A DNA stretch of 64,000 nt from Brachypterus glaber (GCA_958510825.1 OY294047.1:53179365-53243364); one strand, 5' to 3'. Counted from the first letter of the stretch, positions 1 to 12,500 are shown. A program made the numbers and translations. Notes: generated by a model from the letters alone, not told the origin.

Positions 1-375
1 GTCTACCCTATCTCTATCTCATTTGTGCTACACTTTCCAGCCAACCAAATAAATACTGTATTTGTTTTTTATACAACAAATACAGTATTTATTTGGTTGT
101 CCAGAAAGTGTAGCACTGAGCGGCACGAACGAACATAGCTAATGTGAATCTGTAGAATAAGATAATTCTACTAAAATTTAGATGGCGCCGGTAATTTCTT
201 TAATAAAAATAATATAGTTACACTTTTCGCCCGGCCAAGTAAATATTGTATTTGTTCAACAAAGAACAAATACAGAATTTGTTTGGTTGGGTGCAAGTGG
301 GAGTGTATGTATGTCTTCTATCCTTTTTGGGTAGAACTTTTGTCCCTGTCTAATCTAACGCGAGAAATCGCCATT
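1..375 (+). mobile_element. Repeat family A, copy 1 (cut by the window start)
   Basis: About 375 bp of a roughly 414-bp repeat that recurs at 33878, 35072, 38565 and 59083. Each copy contains two strong inverted repeats, seen here at about 29-115 (around CCAACCAAATAAATACTG) and about 220-305 (around GGCCAAGTAAATATTG). The right end is CCATT at 371-375. The element adjoins a repeat B interrupted mid-sequence, so A probably inserted into B. It has no coding capacity and is a non-autonomous hairpin-rich element of unknown superfamily. Confidence 0.75.
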
Positions 376-487
376 GTTATTGTTCAGGCCTGAATATACC
401 TACTTTGTTTACAAACAAACCGAGATGTTGGCGATACTTTATATTAACAGTATGCGTATTCTAGAGAGAAGAGTTATTAGTTCGTTG
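376..487 (-). mobile_element. hAT-like MITE B, copy 1 (truncated by repeat A)
   Basis: The right part of repeat B, ending in the inverted terminal sequence TATTCTAGAGAGAAGAGTTA and then TTAGTTCGTTG. Complete copies at 19496, 32012 and 63226 define the ends. Only one end is left here because repeat A begins at 375, within B. Confidence 0.7.
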
Positions 488-672
488 CTTATCGGGTCCA
501 CAGACAGACGTTTGTCCATTGGTGTGGACGAACGGACCGGAAATCTTTTATAACTAAAAATTTGCATTTACTAGATGACCAAAAAAGTCAACATAAAATT
601 TTTCGCCCTAGATAATACCATAGTATTGCCTAATGGAAAATCTGGCTCTACTCATTTCGTATGGAAATATAA

Positions 673-902
673 GGGCACATCCACAGGCTCGCATAACAAG
701 CATAATACATAAGAAAGCGATGCCGTGATTGGCTTGATGTGCCGTCATGTATCTTGTAAGCCAATCACAGTATCGCGTTCTTATGTATTCTGCCTTGCTA
801 AGCTGAAAGGTCCTATCTGTATATGTTAAACCTATGTAGATAGGACCTTTCAGCTTAGCGCGGCAGTATTATGCTTGTTATGCGAGCCTCTGGATGTGCC
901 TT
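673..902. mobile_element. MITE C, copy 1, carrying a nested MITE D
   Basis: Terminal inverted repeats of the type GGCTCGCATAACAAGCATA occur at both ends, each next to GGGCACATCC or GGATGTGCC. An inner palindrome reads around TGATTGGCTT. Copies at 30526 and 63796 lack the inserted D element and so show the empty site. Confidence 0.75.
790..866. mobile_element. Mini-MITE D, copy 1 (77 bp, nearly all hairpin)
   Basis: A 77-bp palindrome with ends CTGCC and GGCAG and arms containing AAGCTGAAAGGTCCTATCT. It interrupts repeat C between two copies of TATT (786-789 and 867-870). The other C copies lack D, so this is a genuine insertion with a 4-bp target duplication. Further copies are at 46011 and 51951. 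Confidence 0.8.
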
Positions 903-1126
903 AAGATAAGGATCGCCGTGTAGATCATTTATAAATAAAAGGTGGTTCAAAAGGCAATGTACGAGAAAGTGGAGCAATTTGTATGTGACCATGAACTTTC
1001 ATTGAACATTTAAACCTTATCATGCATGACCGATCAATATGCACCACTGGTATTGATATTATCAATATCTAAGAAAAACTTTCTTTATTGTGTCTTCATA
1101 AAAATTATAAAGCATTAATAGTTATT

Positions 1127-1253
1127 TATATACCAAGGGACTAAACTGGCTGTTTTAGTCCCGCTGCATTAGTGTTTCCTGAGCGAGCGTAGCGAGCGAG
1201 GGAAACAGAAATGCAAGGGACTAAAACAGCCAAGTTTAGTCCTGAGGTATATA
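1127..1253. repeat. Palindromic element E, copy 1
   Basis: Inverted arms start at TATATACC and contain GGGACTAAA...AACAGCC. The centre holds the GC-richer palindrome around GAGCGAGCGTAGCGAGCGAG. The end sequence TATATACCAAGG is shared with the element at 37591, whose arms otherwise differ. Confidence 0.65.
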
Positions 1254-2540
1254 CACTATTTATTGCAGGACCAAACATAATTTAGGTAGGTAGATAAAAT
1301 TAAAATTAAAAACCACGCGTCTAAAATCAATTGTTTTATTTTCGTAATTTAATCACGATGACTGTAAATTGCGAAAAGTCCGTTTTATGGCTATCGCGAT
1401 TTTAATTGTTTTTTAATATCGTTGACACAAACGTCAAAAAACGGACGAAGATGATACATTTTAAGTTATGTATAAATTGTTATAACACTGTTATTTTTAA
1501 AGGTTTTCTTTGTTAAAATCAAATAAATTGGTTTGAATCGCTAATTTATTACAAAACACCACCAAACCTAATTTTTGAACCAGCAAAGCACATAGTAAGT
1601 ATAATATTTTAATATTATCAAGGTTGCCGTGATTTTTATTCCCTAGGGAGAAAAACGGCAAGTTAAGCCCCGAAAATGAAAGCGTAAAATTAGGTTTTAG
1701 TCTTGGTCGTGCAAAAAAGTCATTTTTTTACTATAGTGTACCTATAAGTGGATAAAATCACTTAATACACGAGTTAAGAATTAAATTTTATCCAACACCC
1801 TTTGATTTTAAATAAAAATCTATAACTTAGCCAAAAAGTATAACAAAAAATTATTTTTTCTCAATATACACACACGGTGTGTTTGAAATAGGGTCCGAAA
1901 TTTTAAGGTCTGATTCTACATCATAAAATATGAGAAAAAGTTCCTATAAACATATGTCTAAAAATGCGTCGTAAGGGAGCTATCCTAAAATGAAATAAAT
2001 AAAGATAAATGAGATTAATATCTCTTGTCCTTGATTCTGAGTTTTTTCCCGTATGATTTATTTAGTATTTTTTTTAATTAGTAGGTATTTTTTTATTAAA
2101 ACTAATATGATTTTTAATTTGGTTTTAACCCGTAGCTGCTAACTTAAAGATTTTTTGCTAGTCTGGATTATCGCAGACTTTAAATAGAGAACTAGAGAAA
2201 TAGAGTGCGCAAAGGGAAATAAAAGAAAACTGAGTGCAAAGAATAAAAGTTTAATTATTTTTAATTATTTTAAAGTAATTTACAGTTAATATACTATAAA
2301 AGAAAACGAAACATTAACAAATATTATTTTCAAAATTATCCCAATGTGATAATTATCAACTGCCACGCAGTCTGTCAGACTCCACATCAGTAGCTACAGG
2401 TTAAATTAAATTCACCATTTAAAATCAATTAAAAAATGGGTTTCGTCAAATACATATTTTGAACTGTCCCCAAAAATAATCGGGATCCCGATATTTTGAG
2501 ATTGGAACCCTTCACCTTCAGTAAAATCAGTCTGTATGGT
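1254..2540. other. Intergenic AT-rich DNA
   Basis: No open reading frame, RNA gene or clear repeat boundary is seen here. AT-rich homopolymer runs are common. Confidence 0.5.
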
Positions 2541-2677
2541 AACGTTCAAGTATTACGTAACGCAAATTTTGATCATTTTGGACCCCTCCCTGTAACGCTA
2601 TTTTCCTATACCATTAACATGGGCGTAACACTCCAAAATGCCCCCCCTAGGAGCGTTACGTAATACTTGAACGTTCC
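2541..2677. mobile_element. MITE F, copy 1
   Basis: Terminal inverted repeats AACGTTCAAGTATTACGTAA and the reverse complement, enclosing GTAACGCTATTTTCCTATAC. The family recurs at 3823 and 27886 and as single ends near 9437, 16826 and 20785. Confidence 0.7.
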
Positions 2678-3822
2678 CTATAATGCTTTACAAAGATGCT
2701 ACCAATACGTGGGAATATTGACCAAGCACTAGGTCAATATTGGATTTAAAAAAGTAAAAGGTAACCTTGAATTACTTTGAATCTTATGTAACTTGATATC
2801 TTCAGTTGGTTGGTATGTTTTTCAACTATTTTTTTTCTTCTACCTATAATATTAATTTATACCACAAGAATGCTGTCTTTCTCAAGGAAGTTCCACGGTA
2901 CCACTTACATTTTTTTATAACAATACAACTATTTTATAATAAAATTTTAAAATGCAAGAAAGAAAGTTAAGATGAACACCTTTAAAATACTAGCCTTTAA
3001 AACGGTTAATTCTTTAATCCCTTTTTCAAGCATTTCTCAAAGGTTTAAGTTTAATTAGGTACTATTACCCAGACTATATTTTCCGACGCTGAAAATAAAT
3101 TTTTTCTTCAAGCGTACTAAAATGTTCATATTTTATAACTGAACACACAAGTTAGAAGTGATCTATTTTTTACAGTAAAAAAATGAGTTCATTGTTGTAC
3201 GCCGCAAAAAAAAGTTAGTTAGCAAAACCACCACTGGCGGCAGCACTCTTTGACTTTGACTTTGTTTTTTTTTTAAACTTGGGGGTCAGTAGGATTTTTC
3301 ACTGTCGTTTTCAGCGTATAAAAATACGCGAATTTTTATGCGTTTGGTTAAGTGTTCTAACTTTTTTTTTTGTGGACGTGTGTAATTAAAAATACCTAAT
3401 AATTGATTTATTTACTGAGGCGGAACTAAATATTGAATTTTTCCTTTAACCTTAACATTTTAAAAGTAATCCTTTATCTGACTTATTTTAGTATTACATT
3501 ATTTTTTATTGCATATCTTATAGCTTTATTCGTGATTATAAACATCACGATTTCGCAGTGAAAATTTGGAATGTATTAAGCGTATTAATAATACGGTATT
3601 ATGCTGTAATAATTAATATAATTACCAATTATAGAGCTATTATCTACCGATTAATCATATACCTACCCTGGTAGAAAAAATAATGTATCTAAAAACGCGG
3701 TTTTTAAAACGACTTTAGTCTTTAATGAAAGCCCTGCGTTTCATGTACGAGAATTTTTTTTAAATGTGTAGCCCCCCACAACTCTGATTTTTCGGAGGAT
3801 TATTTTCAATGGGTTTTGTTTA
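2678..3822. other. Intergenic repeat DNA including repeat Q
   Basis: A stretch at about 3088-3235 (containing CAAGCGTACTAAAATGTTCA) recurs inverted at about 45725-45865, so it is a dispersed repeat. No gene is seen. Confidence 0.5.
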
Positions 3823-4269
3823 GGGAAGGTTCAAGTATTACGTAACGCAAAATTTGGCCCTTTTTGACCCCCACTTCCCATGTAACGCTGCGTAACATTT
3901 TCAAGGCCTCCCATCTCCCCTCCCATTTGTTACGTAACATTTTTTTTTACAAAAAGTAGAGAAATTGAAAGGAAACGTGGATTTAAGACTTAAATGGTTT
4001 TTAACCGGTTTAACCGGTATAATATTGCTTACCTGTTTCCGTGTTTAGAGGATTTAGTGATCGCCGTGTGCAATAAAATTTGCAACGAATCCTTATCTTA
4101 GGCCTAGATTATTGTTAAAAACTTGATCCAATAAACATTTTATAAGTTTATAATTTTTTAAGTGTTACGTAACATTTTGACTGACACCCACCCCCTCTGT
4201 AACTCGGTGTAACGTTTTCGAGAACCTCCCCACCCCCCTAGAACGTTACGTAATACTTAAACATTCCCT
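3823..4269. mobile_element. MITE F-related composite, copy 2
   Basis: Left end GTTCAAGTATTACGTAACGC at about 3829 and an inverted right end GTTACGTAATACTTAAACAT at about 4245. The interior (including GTAACGC and GTTACGTAAC motifs) is longer than in copy 1, so it is an enlarged or composite copy. Its right end lies inside the tandem duplication below. Confidence 0.5.
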
Positions 4270-5324
4270 TAGGTTCTTACCAAGATTGATTTTTTTGGGA
4301 AATTTTAAAAGAGATTGTGTAGATACCTAACTCATTTAGTATCTGTGAGGTCCAAGCGACACTAGAAAGCCGCCCAGGGCTGTTTTTTAATAGTGAAAGT
4401 GAACTTATTCACTCTTCCTCCTGGAGACTTTAATTCTAGATCAGAACACCAAATTTTATCAAACAAATAAGACAACTTTTAAGTGAAGTTTAAAAACTGT
4501 CTTTTAGCATACAGGGTTAACAGGGAAGTTATTAAAAGTTTATGGAGAACCAATAATTTTGAAAATCTGATATTTTGCACTTTGGTGTTTTTCAATACTT
4601 TTATGCTTGACCCGCTTCCGGTTGTACCGGAAGTGGCAATCAACTTTGATTTTTTAAATGGAAGACCCCATATAATTTTAAATTTTTAAAATCTGCATTT
4701 AATTTGATTTATTTTAATTGTCCAAACTTGATCCAATAAACATTTTATAAGTTTATAATTTTTTAAGTGTTACGTAACATTTTGACTGACACCCACCCCC
4801 TCTGTAACTCGATGTAACGTTTTCGAGAACCTCCCCACCCCCTAGAACGTTACGTAATACTTAAACATTCCCTTAGGTTCTTACCAAGATTGATTTTTTT
4901 GGGAAATTTTAAAAGCGATTGTGTAGATACCTAACTCATTTAGTATCTGTGAGGTCCAAGCGACACTAGAAAGCCGCCCAGGGCTGTTTTTTAACAGTGA
5001 AAGTGAACTTATTCACTCTTCCTCCTGGAGACTTTAATTCTAGATCAGAACACCAAATTTTATCAAATAAATAAGACAACTTTTAAGTGAAGTTTAAAAA
5101 CTGTCTTTTAGCATACAGGGTTAACAGGGAAGTTATTAAAAGTTTATGGAGAACCAATAATTTTGAAAATCTGATATTTTGCACTTTGGTGTTTTTCAAT
5201 ACTTTTATGCTTGACCCGCTTCCGGTTGTACCGGAAGTGGCAATCAACTTTGATTTTTTAAATGGAAGACCCCATATAATTTTAAATTTTTAAAATCTGC
5301 ATTTAATTTGATTTATTTTAATTG
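4117..5324. repeat. Direct tandem duplication, about 604-bp unit
   Basis: 4117-4720 is repeated almost exactly as 4721-5324, with one base missing from a C run and a few substitutions. Each unit holds the right end of MITE F and an identical 68-codon open frame (4483-4689 and 5087-5293). That frame has no signal sequence or recognisable domain and is probably not a gene, because identity extends over the whole unit and not just the frame. Confidence 0.9.
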
Positions 5325-6521
5325 TAACACTTAATGTCTATCTCCGGTAGTTTTTGAGTTATTCAAGTTTTTAGCGAAAAATAAGCAAATTCAAGCACCC
5401 CTAAAAGTAATTTCTCCTTGATTTTTTAAATTGGTGAAAAGTTGTTGTTGTGGTTTACCCAATGATAATTTTTTTAATGGAAAGAGAGGTCGTGTGTTAC
5501 ATAATTTTAAAGCTTATAAAATCATAAAATATAAATTTAAGCTTATAAAATACAGGGTTATTCAGAAATAAGTTCGAGATATTTAAGAGGTGAAGTTAAA
5601 AAATATGGGAGCTACGGCTTTTTAAAATTGCAATAAAAATAAGGTTTTTAATTAATAACTTTTGTACCCTTTAAACTAGAGCGGCGAGCTTTTGCATGTA
5701 TACTAGTATTAATAAGAACAATAAGTTTATGTTAATTTATTTTTTTGAATTTATCCAGAGGCGTGTCTAGACGGACAAAATATGTAAGGCTTAACACATT
5801 TTTGCCCCAAAATTTTTTATGTATATTTTTTTTTTTGGATTGTTGGTAAAAAATATAGATTCCTTGAGTAAAAATACATGAAAAATGTCATATAGTGTAA
5901 CACTGTAGGAGCAACCGTTTAAAAAAAAATGCAATTAAGAGGAAGTAACATTTTGTGCCTGTAAAAATGTTACTTTTTAAAAGGCTATAACTCCTTTAAT
6001 ATTAATATTAGGTATTTTGGCGAAGAATACTTTTTTGCTTAGTTTTAAATGAAGAATCGCCCAGAAGCATTATAATTTTATTGGTGCTTTTTTTGTTCCC
6101 CATTCAAAATGTCCATATTCGAAGGGCCGCAGCTCCCTTAGGGCTCATTTCCGGACCAACCTTTATAGGAACTTTTTTTTATATTTTTTAACGTATATTA
6201 TATTGGTTCTAATTATGTTATTACCAATCCTAAACATAACCGCAACTTTGGTAAGCAAAACGAAAAGGTAATTTACTTATCTGTAATTTTGTAAACTGTT
6301 GTAAACTCTTGATATTATGAAGTCATTGATGGTCATATATAACATTTTATGTAAATTTATTTCTTCTTTGGTGTTATATAATACCGCGCCTATCTTTTAT
6401 GAATTTTAATGGATTACGGTGAATTATCGCTACCATGAGTCAAAGAATTTTGTACCAACACTACTGGAATATTAATGAATAGTGGGTAATTTTAATATTT
6501 ATTAAGATGTTTCTATATGAT
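5325..6521. other. Intergenic dispersed-repeat DNA
   Basis: The stretch at about 5550-5580 (ACAGGGTTATTCAGAAATAA) recurs at about 53727, and the stretch at about 5790-6180 resembles 37790-38480. These are degenerate dispersed repeats without coding capacity. Confidence 0.5.
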
Positions 6522-6523
6522 TA

Positions 6524-7336
6524 CCCTAGTAGAAATTTCACGTTAGAATAACGTTTTTCTAACGTTAGAAAACTCTTAAAAAGTACGTTATAAAATATGT
6601 ACAAAAGTCCCGCTTTTTAAAGTTAGAATAAAACGTTAGTTACAAACGTTAATCTAACGTTAGATTTTTAAGTTAGAAATACGTTATAAGTTTAATTTCT
6701 AACTTTCGGAGGGGGCATGGCCAACTAGGAAATTTCTACCTGCATCATAAAATGGCAGCTGGAGACAAATTTATTCATATAAATTAATCTTAATATATTT
6801 TAACAATTATAATATTTTCAAACATAATTTCGTTACATTTATTTATGAAATAGCCATCTTTTTAGGTGCCCCTAAATATTTTTCGTGTAATATGCTGTTA
6901 TACTTCGATAAATACGTTTACCTCTCAGAAAAACTTTATATTTAGTTAGTTAATATTTATTTATACATTCATAATCTTAAAATATTTGTTCAATTCTAGT
7001 ACAGTGTTGCCAGACTTAATATAGTTTTGACTTTTTGGGGTATACTTATTATAGAAATAATAAATAATTATCAAACCTAGGCACATAGCTGTCTGAAATG
7101 AGTATTTTCTACTATAGCTTACGTATTAATAATGGAAATTTAAAAAATATTTAAAGTTAGAATAAGGTTAGAAAAAGGTTAGAATTGAGTATTTTATAAC
7201 GTTTTTGTCAAACGTTAGTTTTTAGGGTTAGATTTATATATTTTATAAAGTTTTTGTATAACGTTTGAGACTAAACATAAAAATGTCACTAATCTAATGT
7301 TATGTTAAGTTAGATTTATGTACTTTACTACCAGGG
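6524..7336. mobile_element. TA-flanked repeat G, copy 1
   Basis: Ends CCCTAGTAG and CTACCAGGG are inverted and flanked by TA, as in Tc1/mariner-type MITEs. The interior is full of short motifs built on AACGTTAGA and its complement. A truncated copy lies at 32884. Confidence 0.55.
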
Positions 7337-8301
7337 TATATTCATTTACAAATCATACACTGTTAAAAATAATTTGAATATTAAAAATGATTGAAATATT
7401 TGAATTGTAAATTTCGAAAAGGGCTCGTGTCCAAAAATTAAAATTTTTCAGGAGACACAAAAAATTAATTTCTGTTGAACAATGTGACTTATTTGATCAG
7501 TTTTTTTTCTTAAATTATTCGACCGCTGTGTACATTATGACAAAGCAAAATAATATTATTAAAGGAAAATGTTACGAAGAAAATGATCGTGTGTATGAAA
7601 TTTCGCCAAAAAACGTATTTCCTTAAATCAAGAAATTATTTTTACTCGTCTTCGTAGTAACAAGTGTGTAAAGTCCAAACTGTTAAATTAACAGTTATGT
7701 CGCCGCAATTTAGACAATTTTTGACCCCTCCTCCCGTGTTACTCTTTGTCATTTTGACTTTAACACCTACTCAAGTAAAAAAATCTTTATTCACAAGCAT
7801 ACAGAAAAACGTCCTTTATATGCATTATAAAATGTTGCAAAATCTATAATTTTTGTTTATTATTTATTATTATTATTATTTATTATTTATTATTTCTTTT
7901 AAAGTTAAAAAAGCTTTTCATTTTTAACCAAGGTTAGATATGAATTCATATCTAACCTGTTTTTTAGCTTTTGGTTATACCTCATAGATGGCGAAACTAT
8001 CGCCTTGTCTGTAAACAGTTGAAGTTTGCGCCTCGGCCAAATATCTCTTGTTGGAAATGTTTCATTTTCTTATTAGGTTAGAAATATACTATTTTATTGG
8101 ATTTTTTTTTAATAGGCATCAGTTTGTGAGAAAACAAGTGATGTCATTTTAGTCTGGATCCTAATTCCTATAGGGCCTAAGGCGGTGACATAATTGTTGA
8201 ACAGCCCCTTAAATTTATTAGTGATTATTGCTAATAAAGTCTTTTCAGTGTACAAACTGAATTACAAAACTGCATAAAATTTAATGTCCGATTATTATTT
8301 T
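7337..8301. other. Intergenic, with a (TTA)n-type microsatellite
   Basis: A TTA/TTTA-rich simple repeat at about 7856-7898 and a short palindrome around AGGTTAGATATGAATTCATA at about 7931. No gene is seen. Confidence 0.5.
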
Positions 8302-8886
8302 ATAAACTAAATTAAATTGTTTGATATTTACAAATTTAAAAAATCTATATAAAACATTTTACTATTCCTTAAAACGACTTTTGTTTGATTAACGCATTAA
8401 CTGCGTTAATCAAACAAAAGTCGTTTTAAGGAATAGTAAAATGTTTTATATAGATTTTTTAAATTTGTAAATATCAAACAATTTAATTTAGTTTATTAAT
8501 TCAGATACCACTGTAAAAGGTGACCTCCTAGCGTTTAGGATTCAATTGGCGGCAATGTCCACCGTGGCATTGATTAATCTGCCCCCTATCGACAGCGTGC
8601 AATAGGTTCTTGAAACCAATAACTGCTTCCTTTTTTGGACTGTCGATAGGTTTATCCAGTCTCTGCTTTTAGCAGTAGATGTCGCTAGCTGTTTTTGCTT
8701 TTCCTTACAACGATTTTTAAACTCTATATAGAGATATATGGAAAGGATTTGATTTTCGTAGTTGTCCCTACTACCGACATGTGGCTCTGAAGAGTGCTAA
8801 AAAGCACGAAATCGATCAGTCACTTCGGAGGGACGACTGCGTTAATCAAACAAAAGTCGTTTTAAGGAATAGTAAAATGTTTTATA
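8302..8886 (+). mobile_element. Penelope-like or retrozyme-like fragment with a repeated arm
   Basis: 8302-8396 and 8402-8496 form a near-perfect 95-bp palindrome with a 5-nt loop. The start of the right arm (CTGCGTTAATCAAACAAAAG) is repeated directly at 8836, immediately after a hammerhead-type motif (8761-8837). The order is therefore inverted copy, unit, ribozyme, start of a second unit. Inverted and tandem partial units bounded by a hammerhead are known in Penelope-like retroelements. No reverse transcriptase frame is present. Confidence 0.6.
8761..8837 (+). ncRNA. Candidate hammerhead ribozyme (type I)
   Basis: The catalytic core is present: CTGAAGA (8787-8793), stem II GTGCT/AGCAC (8794-8798 with 8803-8807, loop AAAA), then GAAA (8808-8811). 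The expected cleavage site is after GTC, at 8821. Stem I has a 9-bp distal helix, 8761-8769 with 8829-8837 (one G-T pair), and an inner CCGA/TCGG helix (8773-8776 with 8825-8828). Stem III is weak: A-T plus one G-T pair. Core and flanking helices make chance unlikely, but activity is unproven. Confidence 0.65.
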
Positions 8887-9555
8887 TTATTTTATATGTG
8901 CCTAGTTATTTATAAAATTTTATATACCATAGTCCACTTAAAATTCAACCATATAAATAAATTTATTATGTAACGTGTTACAAATCTTCGAGAATCTGCT
9001 AAAAGAAAGTAGGCATAATAGGGTCACTCTGTTCGGTGGCGCTTCTGCCGCTGGATGGACTGATTCTAAGGTACACGGTAAAAATGTATCCTAAAGCTTC
9101 AGGATTCCGAATTTTGGGATTTGAATCCCCATGGAATTGCATGCAATGTATACCTAATTTCAGATCATTTAGGGCAAGGGGCCCTAAGTTGACGAACATA
9201 AGCTTTGGGGGTTTGTATAAGATAGGATTTTCATTTAAATCATTTTTTTTTATTTAGGTGGTAATTTAGTTAATAGTTTATCTAATTTATATATTTTGTT
9301 TCGTTTTAATTATTTACTATTATTATATAAAATATCGCCCTAATAGGGGGTGTGTTAGGGGGGGTAGCCAAAATATGAAACCTCTACAGCCTTAAATAAC
9401 GCGAAAACCGAGGTATGAAGTGTATGAATTTTGGTACATTTTGCGTTACATAATACTTGAACGTTGGTACACTTGAAATGACATCGGATATATTAGGGGC
9501 CCTTCCCCTATTTGTTCAGTCTATTTTAGTTAATGTTTTTTAAACTTTTTTGCAG
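8887..9555. other. Intergenic, upstream of the CPAP3 exons
   Basis: A single MITE F end (ATAATACTTGAACGTT) lies at about 9448. No confident signal-peptide exon for the next gene was found here. Confidence 0.45.
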
Positions 9556-12500
9556 GTTGTGCGACGGCCCAACAACTAAAAGGCACTCAAGAAGACCCCT
9601 GCAAAACAAAAGGCCGCGTAGTAGGCGATGAGACCTACTGCGACCGGTATTGGGAGTGCGTGGATGGCCAGCCTGAACTATACGACTGTCCAAATGGGTT
9701 AGTGTACGCTGGAAAAAACCGCGGTGTGACGGAAGGGTGTGACTACCCATGGAGGTCGAATTACTGTGATGGAAAACAGCAAGCAAGTAAGTTTATTGTT
9801 TACTTAATATCAGCTGGCACCTGGGTGGAATGTAAAAAATTCAAGATCGTCTATAGTTTACACGCAAAATTTTACCTCTTCTCTTCCTGTTAACCGCTGG
9901 GGTGTTTTATCGAAGGACATTTGTGACGTGAGGCAAAAGGGACTTACTTGTATTGTTCCAGGTGTCTTCTTGTACTTGGGCCCAAGATGATGTTTCCTCT
10001 GAGAAATGGCGTAAGCCCTATTTGCAACTCGTTCTACGCGTCATGTTATTTATTGGATGTATTTTCCATAGGGTGATTCATTACGAATAACTATTGTTAT
10101 TTTTGTTCTTTGGAAGCGATAGTGGCGTGAGTATCGCGCCGCTGACGAATTTAACATATTGTGCCGACCGTGTTGTTTTACGAACACTTCAAAACTACCG
10201 AAATATCGCTTGAAGCCAGCTAGTACGTCATGCGCACGGAACCTTATATTTGTCCGCATAAGGGATTTTTTATACAGGATGAAAACTAAACACTTCCCCT
10301 TGCCTCAGCTCACAGGTGCCAGTTAATATGATTACAGTACTTACATTTACACTTTGATTTTTTTAATTAGAATATAAATTTTACAATTAAAATGTAAATT
10401 TTATATCTACAGTGTAAACTTACCTTGTAAATATGAACTTCATATAAAAAATGTACATGGTAAATGTAAAATTTACAGTATAGATGTAAATTTTTTATCC
10501 TAAATGTAAAATTTACATTATTAATGTAAAATTTACATCATTAATGTAAAATTACATTCTTAATGTAAATTGTAAATATAAAATTTACATACCAAATTTA
10601 AAATTTAAATTTTAAATATAAACTTTACATTGTAATTTACTTTAAAATTTATATTCTTTTATATATTTTTGGACATTAATTTTTAAAATGATCCGTATTA
10701 GTATGGATAAGCTTAAATTTTCTGTTTATTGCATATTTTTTAATTGTTTATTAAGAGAAAGGAAATACCAAAATTGCACAATGGCATTATATTATTGTTG
10801 TTTATTTAATTAGTATCTCTTAAAACACTATAATATTATGAAAGAAATTGTTTAATATACAGAAATACACAAAAAAACTATATTGCATAAACTGTATATT
10901 AAATTGAGAGTTTTTGCCCGATTTGTATAATTTAACTTTTTAGTTTTTGGGGAATAGGGCTTTGGATCTGACTAAAATTATTATCTAATATTGCTGTGAC
11001 ATTTCGACGATGGATTTTCGTTGTTTTCGAACAGAGAATTAAAGCCAAAGATTAGTCATTGTCATTAACAGTAAACACTCACATAAACAAAACATTATTT
11101 AAACAAATAAATAACAGTTAAAAAATAAAATGTAGACAGTGTACTTTCCTATACAGGTATTAGTGACAATGACTAATCTTTGGCTTTAATTCTCTGTTCG
11201 AAAACAACGAAAATCCATCGTCGAAACGTCACAGCAAAATTAGATAACAATTTTAGTCAAATCCAAAGCCATATTCCCCAAAAACTAAAAAGTTAAAACA
11301 TAAACATAAAATGTCCAAACCTAGCGAAGTGTCGCAAAAAGTATAGTTTTTACACCTTTTGACATCTTGACCCCATTTTACCTTATGACCAGGCCTAGAC
11401 TTTCCATTGGGTAATACTAGGCATTTGTCTAGGGCGGCCATTTTTAGAGAGCGGCAATTTTTTAGTTGACGTCCAAGACTGAAGTCTACTGGATGAGTGC
11501 AGTGAATGATTTTTTTTTGTCATCAATTTCTGTTTGGGGAGCGGCATTTTATTTATGGCTAGGCCGGCACGGAGCGTTCTTAAGTTATCGTGGTCACAAA
11601 ATTTCCCGGACAGAACAACAGACAAACAGAAGCAATAAAAAATATGTTTTTTAGTAACGCAAGACCTCATCAGGGACAAGTAAAAAGATTAGGTATTTGA
11701 TATATTGTATTTTTTTTTTTAGATGCACCAATTGGTACTGACCACTGTGACTGGCTGTACGGTATCTTCGGCCACGAAACGTCCTGCACCAGGTACTGGA
11801 CGTGCTGGAACGGTACTGCCACCGAGCAGCTCTGCATAGGGGGGCTGTTATATAACGAGCGCACCCATTCCTGTGATTGGCCCGAAAACGTAGACGGGTG
11901 CCAAAAACATCGTAAGTCTAACATTCAATTTTTACAAAAAAAAAAAAACAACAAAAAAATCAAATTTTTAGAAAAAAGTATAAAAAAAAAGAATAAAAAA
12001 ATCTAAAATAAATAAATACACTAAAGAAAATATGACAATTTTTTGTTTGGCCTGTTCAAGAAATATATATTTTGCTTTTTAAATACATTTATAACCAAAT
12101 CAATTTTAGTCTAGTAAAATATTTGTTTCAAACTCGGTTCCAAAGGAGTATTTTAAAGCTGATATCTAAAACTGTTATAGTAGTAGGGGGCATTATTTTT
12201 TAATATAAAAAATATATAATAAAAAAAAATATCAGACCTTTAAAGAATGAATTAAATTATTTTTAATTAATTTAAGATGGAGGGGAGGACAACTACGCGT
12301 AATCGCTATACAAAGCAGTGGTAGAAGAAAGTCGCCTAATATCGGATACCATTTACAATTTATCCAATATTTAATCGGCGGTATTACTTTTTTATATATT
12401 TTTTACATAACAACATTTAATATTACATACATATTTATTATAAAAAACCATGATTTATTATGAAAACAATTTTATTACAGTTTTTTGTTTCCAAAAAACA

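Noticed and set aside
1160..1210. CRISPR-like or bacterial repeat (GAGCGAGCGTAGCGAGCGAG)
   Set aside because: It is the centre of a single palindromic element, not an array with spacers, and the window is eukaryotic.
4483..5293. Two identical 68-codon open frames
   Set aside because: They are identical because the whole 604-bp unit is duplicated. There is no signal, domain or splice evidence.
9526..9786. 86-codon minus-strand frame
   Set aside because: It is the antisense of the first CPAP3 exon, which has clear splice sites and a chitin-binding domain on the plus strand.
10050..10259. 69-codon minus-strand frame in a CPAP3 intron
   Set aside because: No family resemblance, no signal peptide and no supporting exon nearby; likely chance.
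11395..11924. Minus-strand frames of 94 and 84 codons
   Set aside because: One lies in intronic repeat DNA and the other is antisense to the second CPAP3 exon.
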